Assembly (NCBI GenBank): GCA_030743815.1
Contig: JASLRT010000046.1
Span: forward strand, 1 to 41,606
Source: Candidatus Neomarinimicrobiota bacterium
Lineage (GTDB): Bacteria; Fidelibacterota; Marinisomatia; Marinisomatales; S15-B10
Length of the DNA: 41,606 bases
Reading direction: 5' to 3'
The notes under the pieces were generated by a model. The model ran no database searches. It worked only from the letters and a program-made list of their open reading frames with translations, and was not told where the DNA came from. A program made the translations under genes and the position numbers. Positions 1-9,108 of the stretch are shown here, piece by piece. The stretch's first letter is position 1. Each line of letters opens with the position of its first letter.

Positions 1-1
1 C

Positions 2-538
2 GGGACAAAAGAGTATATTGAAAAAGTGCCCATGTGGGTTGTGAGCATTGCACTGGTGGAGAACAAGGTACCTGTTTTGGGTATTCTCTACAATCCTGTG
101 AAAGAGGAACTGTTCAGTGCGGTAAAGGGTGAAGGGGCAAAATTGAACGGTGAAAGGGTCTCCTGTTCCACTGAGACGGACCCTTCTCAAATGGTGATCC
201 TTAACAGCAGGACGGAGACCCGGGATGGCCTCTGGTTTCCTTATAAAGATGAGTTCAAAGAGTTGAAAGGTGTGGGGAGTGTGGCATATAAACTAGGGTT
301 AACTGCGGCAGGCAAGGCAGACGTTTTCGCCTCTTTGCGTCCAAAAAATGAGTGGGACATTTGCGCGGGACATTGTATAGTTAATGAGGCGGGAGGGGTT
401 CTGATGGATCTCAACGGAAATACGGTCACGTACAACAATGAAAAGACACTCATCACGCCGGGATTGGTGGCAGGTGATCCGCAGGCTGTGGATAATACAT
501 TCAATGTACTAACTCGTTCGGAGAGTATGGGTGCCTGA
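2..538 (+). CDS. Inositol monophosphatase-family phosphatase, C-terminal part (5' end outside window)
   Basis: The reading frame is open to the left edge, so only the last 178 codons are present. The first visible residues, GTKEYIEK, match the end of the family's DPxDGT metal-binding motif. A WDICAGHCIVNEAGG stretch (about codons 117-131 of the visible part) matches the second family signature, whose Asp binds the catalytic Mg2+. The family removes phosphate from inositol monophosphate, 3',5'-bisphosphonucleotides (CysQ type), histidinol phosphate or fructose bisphosphate. GTKEYI-type sequence is often seen in the CysQ/SuhB-like branches, but the substrate cannot be fixed from this fragment. 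A GTG at 26 is an internal codon, not a start. The stop overlaps the thyX start by 8 bases, so the two are probably translationally coupled. Confidence 0.85.
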   Translation, partial: GTKEYIEKVPMWVVSIALVENKVPVLGILYNPVKEELFSAVKGEGAKLNGERVSCSTETDPSQMVILNSRTETRDGLWFPYKDEFKELKGVGSVAYKLGLTAAGKADVFASLRPKNEWDICAGHCIVNEAGGVLMDLNGNTVTYNNEKTLITPGLVAGDPQAVDNTFNVLTRSESMGA

Positions 539-1502
539 AAAACAAAAGATGCCTGAAGGTGCTATTCCCTGTCTGGATAAAGGTTTTGTCCGACTGGTTG
601 ATTCCATGGGCGGAGATGATGCCATCGTTCAGGCGGCACGGGTGAGCTATGGTAAGGGCACCAGCAAAGTGTCCCAGGACAGGGGGTTGATCCGTTACCT
701 CATGCGTCACCGCCACACCACCCCTTTCGAAATGGTAGAGTTCAAGTTTCATGCTAAGATGCCCATCTTCGTGGCACGGCAGTGGGTTCGTCACCGCACA
801 GCCAACATCAATGAATACTCTTTGCGCTACTCTGAGGCGAGGGACGAATTCTACATCCCCGATCCGGAGCACATTCTCTACCAGAGTAAACTCAACAAGC
901 AAGGTCGCTCCGGGGAGGTGCCGCAGAATCTGAAGAAGAAGGTGATAAGCTATTTCAAAGAGATGTCTGAGAAGTCCTATACCATCTATTCCGAACTGAA
1001 CGAAGCCGGCATTGCAAGGGAATTAGCGCGGGCTGTCCTTCCGGTGAACCTCTACACAGAGTGGTACTGGAAGAACGACCTGCATAATATCATTCATTTT
1101 CTTTCGCTGCGGCTGGATGAGCATGCTCAGTATGAGATCCGCATTTACGCGGAAGCCATGGCTTCAATTGTTCAGGGAATCGCTCCCATCGCCTACGAAG
1201 CTTTCGAAGACTATGTTCTGAACGGCATGCGTTATTCCCGCATTGAACAGAGTCTGTTGAGCCGACGCCTCCCGAAAAGGATAATTGATGATCTTCTCGA
1301 GGACCTTTCCTATCAGATTACGGCCACGCTCCACAAGAACAAACCGCGACAAAACGACGAACTTTATCGGCTCTATCTGAAACAGGGCGGTTCCGATTCT
1401 GAAACCGATTTCCGACTGAAATGGGAATCGGGTGAAATTGACACCGGGAATGTGAGGGAGATGCGCGAATTCAAATCTAAATTGCAAGAATTGGCGGGAT
1501 AG
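531..1502 (+). CDS. thyX: FAD-dependent thymidylate synthase ThyX
   Basis: Makes dTMP from dUMP with methylene-tetrahydrofolate, FAD and NAD(P)H. The diagnostic RHRx7SxR motif is present as RHRTANINEYSLR at residues 87-99. The first ~230 residues cover the normal ThyX domain. The protein is 323 residues against roughly 220-250 for many ThyX proteins; the extra charged C-terminal part (about 240-323) has no motif I recognise. The start is taken as GTG 531, overlapping the upstream phosphatase gene; ATG 549 is an alternative that loses six residues. A dCMP deaminase, which supplies dUMP, lies at 29366-29794 in the same window but in another operon. No ThyA is seen here. Confidence 0.95.
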   Translation: MPEKQKMPEGAIPCLDKGFVRLVDSMGGDDAIVQAARVSYGKGTSKVSQDRGLIRYLMRHRHTTPFEMVEFKFHAKMPIFVARQWVRHRTANINEYSLRYSEARDEFYIPDPEHILYQSKLNKQGRSGEVPQNLKKKVISYFKEMSEKSYTIYSELNEAGIARELARAVLPVNLYTEWYWKNDLHNIIHFLSLRLDEHAQYEIRIYAEAMASIVQGIAPIAYEAFEDYVLNGMRYSRIEQSLLSRRLPKRIIDDLLEDLSYQITATLHKNKPRQNDELYRLYLKQGGSDSETDFRLKWESGEIDTGNVREMREFKSKLQELAG

Positions 1503-1572
1503 CGCTGAATTAATTACGTGGGTGGGGCGACCCTGCGTGAACTGGTCATCATAGCAAGACTGGACAGATATC

Positions 1573-2241
1573 ATGCCTAACGCAGGTCACAGGCGGCGGC
1601 TCAGAGAGAAGTTCCTGAAATCGGGACTGGACGCCTTCCACGACTACGAAATCATCGAACTTCTACTGACGCTCGGTCAGCCCATGAAAGACTGTAAGCC
1701 GATGGCCAAGGCGGCGGTACGGAAGTTCGGTTCTGTCCGGGGAGTTCTTGAAGCGTCATCCAGGGAACTTACCGAAGTGAAAGGTCTTGGACCGAACAAC
1801 ATTTTCGGTTTGAGACTGGCGAGGGATATTGCCCGCAGATATCTGGCTGAGCGCATCGAAGGGAAGGACTTTCTTCAGTCATCTCAGGAAGTGATAGACT
1901 ATCTGAAAGTGAACCTCCGCGACAGAAGCCGGGAAGTATTCATGGTAATCTATCTGAACGGCCGCAACCAGATCATGTCAATGGAAGAAGTATTCGATGG
2001 GACACTGACCACATCAGCAGTCTATCCGCGGGAGGTGGTGAAACAGGCTCTGGACAACGATGCCGCGGCACTCATTGTCGTCCATAATCACCCGTCTGGA
2101 AGTCCACAGCCGTCCAAGGATGATCTTGAGATCACCCGGAAACTGAAGGATGCGGCGGCGACCATTGACGTCTCCGTTCACGACCATATTATCATCGCTG
2201 GCGAAGAGACCTATTCTTTTGCCGATCACGGATTGATCTGA
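1573..2241 (+). CDS. radC: RadC/JAB-domain protein
   Basis: 222-residue RadC-family protein. The N-terminal third (about 1-95) is a helix-hairpin-helix-like region with EVKGLGPNN. The C-terminal part is a JAB/MPN metalloprotease-like domain with HNHPSGSPQPSKDD at 171-184, giving the HxH...S...D zinc ligands of active JAMM enzymes. The family is historically named for DNA repair, but a repair role is not established; many copies lie near mobile or DNA-processing genes. The ATG at 1573 follows a 70-base gap after thyX. Length and domain order are normal. Confidence 0.93.
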   Translation: MPNAGHRRRLREKFLKSGLDAFHDYEIIELLLTLGQPMKDCKPMAKAAVRKFGSVRGVLEASSRELTEVKGLGPNNIFGLRLARDIARRYLAERIEGKDFLQSSQEVIDYLKVNLRDRSREVFMVIYLNGRNQIMSMEEVFDGTLTTSAVYPREVVKQALDNDAAALIVVHNHPSGSPQPSKDDLEITRKLKDAAATIDVSVHDHIIIAGEETYSFADHGLI

Positions 2242-2281
2242 CAAGGTTTGAAGTTAGGTTAGCTCTCTGATCCAGAGTATC

Positions 2282-4231
2282 ATGCAGAATCTTGTGGAGA
2301 AAATTGCGCAGCGTTTCGCCGTCGGACTCAAGTCTGGTCAGAAGGTACGTTGTGGTGACTACCTTTTCGTCCGTCCTGCCCATGTTATGACTCACGACAA
2401 CACCGGTGCTGTCATGATGAAGTTTGCCGGTATCGGGGCCACCGGAATGGCGGATCCGTGCCAGCCCGTCTTCGCTCTGGACCACAATATCCAGGACAAG
2501 AGTGAAAAGAACATGGAAAAGTACCGCAACATCGAGGCGTTTGCTGGGAGGATGGGCGTCGATTTCTATCCGGCGGGACGCGGCATCGGGCATCAGATAA
2601 TCTGTGAAGAAGGGTATGCATGGCCTGGCACCGTGGTGGTTGCCTCCGACAGTCACTCCAATATGTACGGCGGGCTTGGCTGTCTGGGAACTCCCGTGGT
2701 GAGAACCGACGCCGCTGCAATCTGGGCGACGGGGCAGACGTGGTGGCAGATTCCCCCGGTGGCGAAGGTGACGCTCACGGGTGAACTTCAGAAGGGTGTG
2801 ACCGGGAAGGATGCCATCATCACCCTCTGCGGCGTCTTCAATAATAATGAAGTGTTAAACCACGCAGTGGAGTTCGCCGGAGACGGCTTGGCGCATCTGT
2901 CGCTGGACGATCGCCTCACTATCGCCAACATGACTACCGAATGGGGTGCTCTCACCGGCTTTTTCCCCGTGGACTCAGTTACCATCGAGTGGCTCCGCGC
3001 GCGAGCCGACGCTGTATTGGCCTCAGGCGGAAGTGAACCCCATCCGCGCTTGAACCACGACCGGATTGACAGCTTGGAAAAGGAGCCATTATCTGCTGAT
3101 GAAGATGCCGTCTATGTAAAGGAGTTATCCCTCGATCTTGCCACTGTCCGTCAGCACATTTCCGGTCCCGATTATGTGAAAACAGTGCGTAGTGTTGCTG
3201 ATGTTGAGCGTGAGCATATCCCGGTGAATAAAGCGTATCTCGTTTCGTGCGTTAACAGCCGGGCGGCGGATATTGCTCAGGCCGCGGAAGTGATCCGCAG
3301 CAGGAAAGTTGCTGACGCCGTTCAGTTCTACGTGGCGGCGGCGTCAAGCGAAGTGCAGACCGAAAGTGAGGAGCGTGGTGATTGGTGGGCACTCGTGAAT
3401 GCGGGAGCCGTCCCGCTACCGCCGGGATGCGGACCGTGCATCGGCCTTGGCGTGGGGCTGCTTGAAGACGGTGAAGTGGGTATCTCGGCCACAAACCGGA
3501 ATTTCAAAGGGCGGATGGGATCGAGAGATGCTCAAGCCTATCTGGCATCGCCGGCTGTTGTAGCCGCCTCTGCTGTCAACGGCTTCATCTCGGGAGTGGG
3601 CGATTATGGTTCAGGTGAGCCTCTCACAAGTATCACAACTGCAGAGATGAAGAAGAAGCCGCCCGGTGATATTCAGATGCTCAAAGGTTTCCCCGCAACG
3701 GTGGAGGGAGAATTGATATTCTGCCATCAGGATAATCTGAACACAGACGGTATCTTCCCGGGGAAGTACACCTATATCGATGATTTTTCGCCGGAGCAGC
3801 AGGCTGAAGTTGCTATGGAGAACTACGATCCCGCCTTTGTGGAGATTGTTCGTGACGGGGACATTCTGGTGGGGGGATTCAGCTTTGGCTCGGGGAGTTC
3901 GCGGGAGCAGGCCGCCACGGCGCTGAAGTATGCGGGCATCCGGCTGGTGATTGCCGGATCTTTCAGTCAGACCTACGCCCGCAATGCCATCAACAACGGT
4001 TTTCTTGTACTCAAGTGTCCTGAACTGGCACAAGATCTGAAGGCGTCTTTTGGTGAGGCGAAATTGACGATGAGAACGGTAATTGTGGCGCAGATTGATT
4101 TCGGGAAGGCAGTGATCCGTACGGCGGAGAAAGACTATCCCATCGATCCGGTTGGCGCGACGGCTCAGGAACTGATTATTGCGGGTGGACTGGAGAATTG
4201 GGTACAGGAAAAACTGGAACGCGGTATCTGA
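2282..4231 (+). CDS. Homoaconitase-like (Lys4-type) hydratase of the aconitase superfamily
   Basis: 649-residue single-chain aconitase-superfamily enzyme that should interconvert a tricarboxylate and its 2-hydroxy isomer. The [4Fe-4S] ligands are visible as C323 (SCVNSR), C383 and C386 (PGCGPCIG). The swivel domain follows, with GFSFGSGSSREQAATA at 532-547. From memory, it resembles fungal homoaconitase Lys4 along its whole length: an N-terminal QNLxEKIxQ, DSHSNMYGG, IWATGQTWWQ, NMTTEWGAL, GISATNRNFKGRMGS, TDGIxPGKYTY and a GGLExWV end. This is closer than to mitochondrial or AcnA/AcnB aconitases, which carry CTNS at the first ligand. It could still serve as the citrate aconitase. ATG 2282 is preceded by no strong ribosome site. 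It is followed by a beta-decarboxylating dehydrogenase, a natural next step. Confidence 0.82.
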   Translation: MQNLVEKIAQRFAVGLKSGQKVRCGDYLFVRPAHVMTHDNTGAVMMKFAGIGATGMADPCQPVFALDHNIQDKSEKNMEKYRNIEAFAGRMGVDFYPAGRGIGHQIICEEGYAWPGTVVVASDSHSNMYGGLGCLGTPVVRTDAAAIWATGQTWWQIPPVAKVTLTGELQKGVTGKDAIITLCGVFNNNEVLNHAVEFAGDGLAHLSLDDRLTIANMTTEWGALTGFFPVDSVTIEWLRARADAVLASGGSEPHPRLNHDRIDSLEKEPLSADEDAVYVKELSLDLATVRQHISGPDYVKTVRSVADVEREHIPVNKAYLVSCVNSRAADIAQAAEVIRSRKVADAVQFYVAAASSEVQTESEERGDWWALVNAGAVPLPPGCGPCIGLGVGLLEDGEVGISATNRNFKGRMGSRDAQAYLASPAVVAASAVNGFISGVGDYGSGEPLTSITTAEMKKKPPGDIQMLKGFPATVEGELIFCHQDNLNTDGIFPGKYTYIDDFSPEQQAEVAMENYDPAFVEIVRDGDILVGGFSFGSGSSREQAATALKYAGIRLVIAGSFSQTYARNAINNGFLVLKCPELAQDLKASFGEAKLTMRTVIVAQIDFGKAVIRTAEKDYPIDPVGATAQELIIAGGLENWVQEKLERGI

Positions 4232-4308
4232 AGCTTATTGGAGACCAACTTGTCGGTGGAGATCCGTTAAGGCGGGAGATCCCGAACACTCATTAAGGGA
4301 GAAGCATA

Positions 4309-5427
4309 ATGGCTAAATATCGCATCGCATGGCTGCCGGGGGACGGCGTTGGCAACGACGTTATGGAGTGCACCCGGCTCGTATTGGACGCAATGGACTT
4401 TGATGCCGAATACATCCACGGCGACATCGGCTGGGAGTTCTGGAAGACGGAGGGAAACGCACTTCCGGACCGAACGAAGAAGATGATGAAGGAGACCGAC
4501 TGCGCCCTCTTTGGCGCCATCACGTCCAAGCCGAAGGAGGAGGCGGCCAAGGAGTTGACTCCCGAGCTTCAAGACAAGGGATTCGTCTATTTCAGTCCGA
4601 TCGTCCAGTTACGCCAAGAGTTTAATCTCCACACCAACCGTCGCCCGTGTAAGGCTTATTCCGGCAACCCCCTCAACTACAAGGATGACATCGATATCGT
4701 CATCTTCCGGGAGAACACAGAAGGGATGTACGGCGGAGTGGAATTCTATCCGCTACCCCAGGAAGTGTTCGACGTTCTCGACCGGAATCATCCGAAGATG
4801 GGCAAGTTCGAGAAATTCGGCCTCGACAATATCGCCATATCTACCAGGATTATGACCAGACAGGGGTGTGAAAATATCGTGACACAGGCCTTTGAATATG
4901 TGAAGAAGTTCGGCCGGAAATCAGTGACGGTGGTAGATAAACCAAATGTGCTGCGGGAGACGGGCGGGCTCATGCTGCGCACAGCCCGGGAGGTGGCCGC
5001 TGACTATCCCGACATCCCTCTGTGGGAGACCAACATAGACGCCCAGTGCATGTGGCTGGTGAAGAATCCTCAGGATTACGACATCATCGTGGCAGAGAAT
5101 ATGTTCGGTGATATTCTTTCCGATCTGGCGGCGCAGCTTGTGGGCGGTCTCGGTTTTGCCTGCAGCGCCAACGTGGGCGATAACTACGCCGTCTTCGAGC
5201 CGACCCACGGCTCGGCGCCAAAGTATTCCAGTCAGTACAAGGTTAATCCCATGGCTATGCTCCTCACCACAAAGATGATGTTAGAGTGGCTGGGGGAGAC
5301 AGACTTGGCGGCAACTCTCGAAGATGCGGTAGCGGAGGTAATCGCTGAAGGTAAGGTGAAGACCTATGACATGGGTGGGAATGATACGAGTTTGGCGATG
5401 GCAGAGGCAGTGACGGCGAAAGTGTGA
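4309..5427 (+). CDS. Isocitrate/homoisocitrate/isopropylmalate dehydrogenase family
   Basis: 372-residue beta-decarboxylating dehydrogenase. Conserved features: [10 protein letters not shown] near the N-terminus, substrate loop [10 protein letters not shown] with R102, [17 protein letters not shown] with the catalytic Lys, [16 protein letters not shown] with the metal-binding Asp residues, and FEPTHGSAP. In isocitrate dehydrogenases the substrate loop is usually SxN..LR. Here the Asn position is Ile (S96-P-I98), which as I recall is the SPIVxLR pattern of fungal homoisocitrate dehydrogenases. With the Lys4-like gene upstream this suggests homoisocitrate oxidation to 2-oxoadipate, but isocitrate remains possible. 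An AGGGAG ribosome site lies 7 bases before ATG 4309. It probably forms an operon with the gene upstream. Confidence 0.85.
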   Translation: MAKYRIAWLPGDGVGNDVMECTRLVLDAMDFDAEYIHGDIGWEFWKTEGNALPDRTKKMMKETDCALFGAITSKPKEEAAKELTPELQDKGFVYFSPIVQLRQEFNLHTNRRPCKAYSGNPLNYKDDIDIVIFRENTEGMYGGVEFYPLPQEVFDVLDRNHPKMGKFEKFGLDNIAISTRIMTRQGCENIVTQAFEYVKKFGRKSVTVVDKPNVLRETGGLMLRTAREVAADYPDIPLWETNIDAQCMWLVKNPQDYDIIVAENMFGDILSDLAAQLVGGLGFACSANVGDNYAVFEPTHGSAPKYSSQYKVNPMAMLLTTKMMLEWLGETDLAATLEDAVAEVIAEGKVKTYDMGGNDTSLAMAEAVTAKV

Positions 5428-5556
5428 AGCGGTAAGGCTCTCCCTCAGTCGCACATCGAAGGTGTAGTCTTTGGCCAAGTATTTTCGCGCTGTTCACAGG
5501 CTGGATGAGGAATTGGAGGAGCCCATTGACATCGGCAAATACTGGGGCGTCCGTAG

Positions 5557-6336
5557 CTAAAGCACTGAAATATCCTCCCCGGAAAGATGCTGCTCCCCTT
5601 TCTCGGTCTCGATGACAGCACCGCCCCACGGCGTGAGTCCCGCAAACGTTCCTGACTCTTCTTTCTCTCCCTGCAAAAAAGTAATGATGCTCCCAACGTG
5701 AGCGCAACGCTCAAGCCAGTCGTTGATTACCGGCTGAGTTCCACCTTCTCTCAACTGGCCGTACAACCGCTCAAGTGAGTTGAGCATCCACGCAAGCATA
5801 AGCTCCCTCTGAACAGGCGATCCTTTCTCTATAGCCACGGAAGTGACATCCGGCTTCAGGTCATCTGGGAAGTCCTCCGTTATCTCGTTCACATTGACTC
5901 CTGTGCCGACTACGGCGTGTGTCATAGTATCGCTTTGGATCTTGCTCTCCACCAGCACGCCGCCGCACTTCTTCCCGGATAGGAAGATATCATTCGGCCA
6001 CTTCAGTCGAGGCTGGAGATCGAATCTCTCCAGCGCTTCCACCGCGGCCAGGCCAGCCGAGAGGGAGAGCAGTCCCGAATCAGAGGCTGCTATTTCCGGT
6101 TCAAGAATGACGGAAAAGGCTAGCCCCCTTCCCGGTGCTGAGTACCACTCCCTCCCACGTCTCCCTTTTCCGGCCGTCTGCCGGTCAGTGACAACCACCG
6201 TTCCCTCTTCACCTTCACCAGCTTCAACCAGCGCCATTGCCGCTGCATTGGTGGATTCGAGCCGGGCGTAGTACTCAATCTTCTTGCCTAGCTTGTTGGT
6301 CTGGAGGTTAGCCTGGATGAGCTGCGTAAAGATCAC
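5557..6336 (-). CDS. birA: Biotin-[acetyl-CoA-carboxylase] ligase
   Basis: 259-residue biotin protein ligase that activates biotin as biotinyl-AMP and attaches it to the carrier-protein lysine. The biotin/ATP loop is GKGRRGREW at 56-64, followed by KWPND at 112-116 and a GGVLVE strand. A small C-terminal beta domain follows from about residue 215. There is no N-terminal helix-turn-helix, so this is a monofunctional ligase and not a repressor. It starts 2 bases after the stop of the mutase gene and shares the strand with a biotin carboxylase and its carrier, so ligase and substrate are co-expressed. It converges on the dehydrogenase gene at 5427. Confidence 0.93.
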   Translation of the reverse strand: MIFTQLIQANLQTNKLGKKIEYYARLESTNAAAMALVEAGEGEEGTVVVTDRQTAGKGRRGREWYSAPGRGLAFSVILEPEIAASDSGLLSLSAGLAAVEALERFDLQPRLKWPNDIFLSGKKCGGVLVESKIQSDTMTHAVVGTGVNVNEITEDFPDDLKPDVTSVAIEKGSPVQRELMLAWMLNSLERLYGQLREGGTQPVINDWLERCAHVGSIITFLQGEKEESGTFAGLTPWGGAVIETEKGEQHLSGEDISVL

Positions 6337-6338
6337 AG

Positions 6339-7832
6339 TCAGGGGAGATCGTACTCGCCGAAGACCTGCCGCAGCGTGTCAGAAATCTCTCCGAGAGTAG
6401 CGCCGCTTTTTGCTGCGAGTATGATGTGAGGCATCAGATTATCATCGCCCGCCGCAGCTTCTTGCAGAGTCTTCCGCGCGGCTCGCAAATCGTCCGGATC
6501 TCTGTCAGACTTGAAGGCCTTTGTCCTGTTTACTTGTGAGGCGACAGCTTCGGTATCGATGAAGAGAGTCGCCGGAATTTCTGAATCTTGGGCCATAAAC
6601 CTGTTGACGCCGACGACGCTCCGTCTTCCCAGGTCAATACGTTTCTGATATTCATAGGCACTGCGTCCGATTTCGTTCTGAATGAACCCCTTCTCAATGG
6701 CCGTAACCGCCCCGCCCAAATCGTCAATTCTTCCGATGAGTTTTTCAGCCTCCTCTTCAAGACACTTGGTGAGACTCTCCACATAGTAAGAACCGCCGAG
6801 AGGATCGACGTTCTCCGTGACACCGGTCTCGTAAGCGATCAGTTGCTGAGTCCGCAGAGCCAACTGAACCGAATCTTCTGTCGGCAGAGCCAGAGCCTCG
6901 TCGCGCGCGTTGGTATGAAGAGACTGGGTACCGCCGAGAACTGCCGCCAGAGCTTCCACGGCGGTCCTCACCACATTGTTGTCCACCTGTTGCGCCGTCA
7001 GGGACGAGCCGGCCGTCTGGACGTGAAAGCGGCACATCATCGATTTGGGATCCTTGGCGCCGAAGCGCTCCTTCATGATTCTTGCCCAGAGCCGTCTTGC
7101 GGCACGGAACTTTGCGATCTCTTCAAAGAAATCGATTTGTGCGTTAAAGAAGAATGAGAGGCGCGGTGCGAAGTCGTCCACCTTCAGTCCGCGCTCGAGG
7201 GCGGCCTGGACGTAGGCAACGCCGTTGGCGAATGTGAACGCCAGCTCTTGGGCGGCGGTGGCGCCCGCTTCCCGGATGTGATATCCCGAAATCGAAATGG
7301 TGTTCCACTTGGGAACCGTAAGGTGGCAGAACTCAAAAATATCGGTGACGATTCGCAGAGAAGCTTCCGGCGGAAAGATGTGTGTTCCTCTTGCAACATA
7401 CTCTTTAAGCACATCGTTCTGGATGGTGCCGCGCAGCTTATCGAGCGGAACACCGTTCTCCTCAGCGACGGCAAGGTAGAACGTCAGCAGAATGGCGGCG
7501 GTAGCATTGATAGTCATGGATACGGAAACCTCATCCAGCGGAATATCCTTTAGAAGCGTGCGCATATCGTCAAGGGTGGAGATGGGAACGCCGACGCGGC
7601 CCACTTCTCCTTCCGCCATGATGTGATCAGAATCGTAACCCATCTGTGTCGGAAGGTCGAACGCCACCGAAAGGCCGGTGACGCCTTGCTTCAGGAGGTA
7701 GTGATATCGTCTGTTGGATTCTTCAGCCGATGTGAAGCCGGCGTATTGCCGCATGGTCCACAGACGTTCTTTGTACATATCGGGGTAGATGCCCCGGGTA
7801 AAGGGGTATTGGCCGGGTTTTTCGTCCGCCAT
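6339..7832 (-). CDS. Acyl-CoA mutase (methylmalonyl-CoA mutase type), catalytic subunit without B12 domain
   Basis: 497-residue TIM-barrel subunit of a coenzyme-B12-dependent acyl-CoA mutase. Motifs include [21 protein letters not shown]-like [39 protein letters not shown] and [16 protein letters not shown]. These fit the MCM large-subunit family, which interconverts succinyl-CoA and methylmalonyl-CoA; related mutases act on isobutyryl-, ethylmalonyl- or 2-hydroxyisobutyryl-CoA. The protein ends near the end of the barrel domain and lacks a DxHxxG B12-binding domain, so a separate small subunit must exist elsewhere. It lies between a J-domain protein gene and birA in an operon with biotin carboxylase genes, consistent with a propionyl-CoA to succinyl-CoA route. 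Substrate identity is inference. Confidence 0.88.
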   Translation of the reverse strand: MADEKPGQYPFTRGIYPDMYKERLWTMRQYAGFTSAEESNRRYHYLLKQGVTGLSVAFDLPTQMGYDSDHIMAEGEVGRVGVPISTLDDMRTLLKDIPLDEVSVSMTINATAAILLTFYLAVAEENGVPLDKLRGTIQNDVLKEYVARGTHIFPPEASLRIVTDIFEFCHLTVPKWNTISISGYHIREAGATAAQELAFTFANGVAYVQAALERGLKVDDFAPRLSFFFNAQIDFFEEIAKFRAARRLWARIMKERFGAKDPKSMMCRFHVQTAGSSLTAQQVDNNVVRTAVEALAAVLGGTQSLHTNARDEALALPTEDSVQLALRTQQLIAYETGVTENVDPLGGSYYVESLTKCLEEEAEKLIGRIDDLGGAVTAIEKGFIQNEIGRSAYEYQKRIDLGRRSVVGVNRFMAQDSEIPATLFIDTEAVASQVNRTKAFKSDRDPDDLRAARKTLQEAAAGDDNLMPHIILAAKSGATLGEISDTLRQVFGEYDLP

Positions 7833-7844
7833 ATGAGAGTAAAG

Positions 7845-8597
7845 TCAGGTAAACTTTCTTTCGCCCTTTATTTCTTGATACGCCTCGTTGATGGCTTTGA
7901 ATTTCTCTTCCGCCAGTTCCTGAAAATCCTCTCCCAGGTGATGGACCTTATCGGGATGGAACTTGCCGGCCATGCGCCGGTACGCCTTCTTGATTTCTTG
8001 GTCTGATGCTTGTGGGGACACTTCAAGTACCTTGTAGGCAGATGAAGCATCTTTGATAAACATAGCTTTGATGGAATCGTAATCGGCGTGGGAGATACCA
8101 AGGTAGTTTGAGATTTTTCGAATCTCCTCTATCTCCATAGGATGAATTTCGCCGTCGGCCCGGGAGAGGCCGAAGAGGACATGCACAAGTTCTAGCCTGC
8201 TCGGATGATCCATATGTTTCTGAACCTGACGGCAGATTGTCGGAATAGAGTAGTCCTGTTTAAGTATATCTTTGAACATCACCATCAGATCCCGTGAGTT
8301 TTCCGCACCGAAATTGCCGCTCAGGAACTGTTTTACATATTCCAGCTCAGACTTGCGCATTTTTTTGTCGGCTTTCATAACATGCGCAAACAGAACCAGC
8401 AGTGATACAGCAAAATCGCCCGGTTTTGTTCTGGGATATTCAGGCGAATCTCCGCCGATACCAAACTGCGAGCGGTAGCTGGTTCCGGGCTGACGATCGT
8501 CTGATAGCGATGCCAGCGAGAAGCCGATGATGGCGCCGATGGGCCCAGCCAGAACCCAGCCGAGGCCGCTCCACAGTATTCGTTTACCTGTGCTCAT
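7845..8597 (-). CDS. DjlA-like membrane-anchored TerB/J-domain co-chaperone
   Basis: 250 residues in three parts. There is a glycine-rich hydrophobic N-terminal segment (about 8-30, one membrane helix), a TerB-like helical domain (about 60-175) with the acidic repeats MKADKKM and [11 protein letters not shown], and a C-terminal J domain (about 187-250) with the invariant HPD at 214-216. This is the layout of DjlA, a DnaK co-chaperone at the inner membrane. Its start overlaps the end of the biotin-carrier gene by 14 bases, and the mutase gene begins 12 bases after its stop, so it is embedded in the carboxylase/mutase operon. A role in assembling those complexes is possible but only inferred from position. 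Confidence 0.85.
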   Translation of the reverse strand: MSTGKRILWSGLGWVLAGPIGAIIGFSLASLSDDRQPGTSYRSQFGIGGDSPEYPRTKPGDFAVSLLVLFAHVMKADKKMRKSELEYVKQFLSGNFGAENSRDLMVMFKDILKQDYSIPTICRQVQKHMDHPSRLELVHVLFGLSRADGEIHPMEIEEIRKISNYLGISHADYDSIKAMFIKDASSAYKVLEVSPQASDQEIKKAYRRMAGKFHPDKVHHLGEDFQELAEEKFKAINEAYQEIKGERKFT

Positions 8598-9108
8598 GGC
8601 CGTTCGGTTTGATGGTTATGAGAAGAGTCTCCTTTTCCACGGATTGGCCGGCAGATACGGCAACTTCTTCAACAACACCCGAGACTGGAGAATCAATCTC
8701 GTTCTCCATTTTCATAGCTTCCAGAATCAGAAGCTTGTCGCCAAGGCCTATTTTGTCTCCTTTCGAAACGTGGATGCGGGATACCAGTCCGGGAATGGGC
8801 GCCCGTATCTCTCCGTGGGGTTGCTTTGAACTGTCTACCATACCTATTCTTTCTAGCACCAGTTCAGTTTCATCCTTGAGATTGACCCAGATAGTGTTAT
8901 GGTCGATTGTCACTTTGTAGATACTGGAATCTTCAGTGATCCCCACATAGTGCGAGTTGCCGTTAATGAGCAACGAATACTCGTTGGCGCTCAGCCGAGA
9001 AACGTCTATATCGGCAGTGCTGTCTTCTGTGATGACGTGCATATTCTCTCCGTTCGCCCGCATAGTGAAGGTAAGTTCTTTGCCATCAAGAATAGTCTTG
9101 AATATCAC
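8584..9108 (-). CDS. Biotin carboxyl carrier protein of an acyl-CoA carboxylase
   Basis: 174 residues. The C-terminal ~75 residues form a biotinyl domain with the attachment site EAMKMEN; the biotinylated Lys is K133. The N-terminal ~95 residues are a beta-rich region like the linker domain found between biotin carboxylase and carrier domains in propionyl-CoA and methylcrotonyl-CoA carboxylase alpha subunits. It overlaps the biotin carboxylase gene by 4 bases (ATGA), so alpha-subunit functions are split over two coupled genes. No carboxyltransferase subunit is in the window. Together with the mutase gene this favours propionyl-CoA carboxylase over acetyl-CoA carboxylase. Confidence 0.9.
   Translation of the reverse strand: MIFKTILDGKELTFTMRANGENMHVITEDSTADIDVSRLSANEYSLLINGNSHYVGITEDSSIYKVTIDHNTIWVNLKDETELVLERIGMVDSSKQPHGEIRAPIPGLVSRIHVSKGDKIGLGDKLLILEAMKMENEIDSPVSGVVEEVAVSAGQSVEKETLLITIKPNGHEHR

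Noticed and set aside
5471-5560. 30-codon frame from TTG 5471 ending ...PIDIGKYWGVRS
   Set aside because: It faintly resembles the DIGGYY end of monomeric isocitrate dehydrogenase, which would make it a remnant. It is too short and lacks a ribosome site, and its stop overlaps the birA end.
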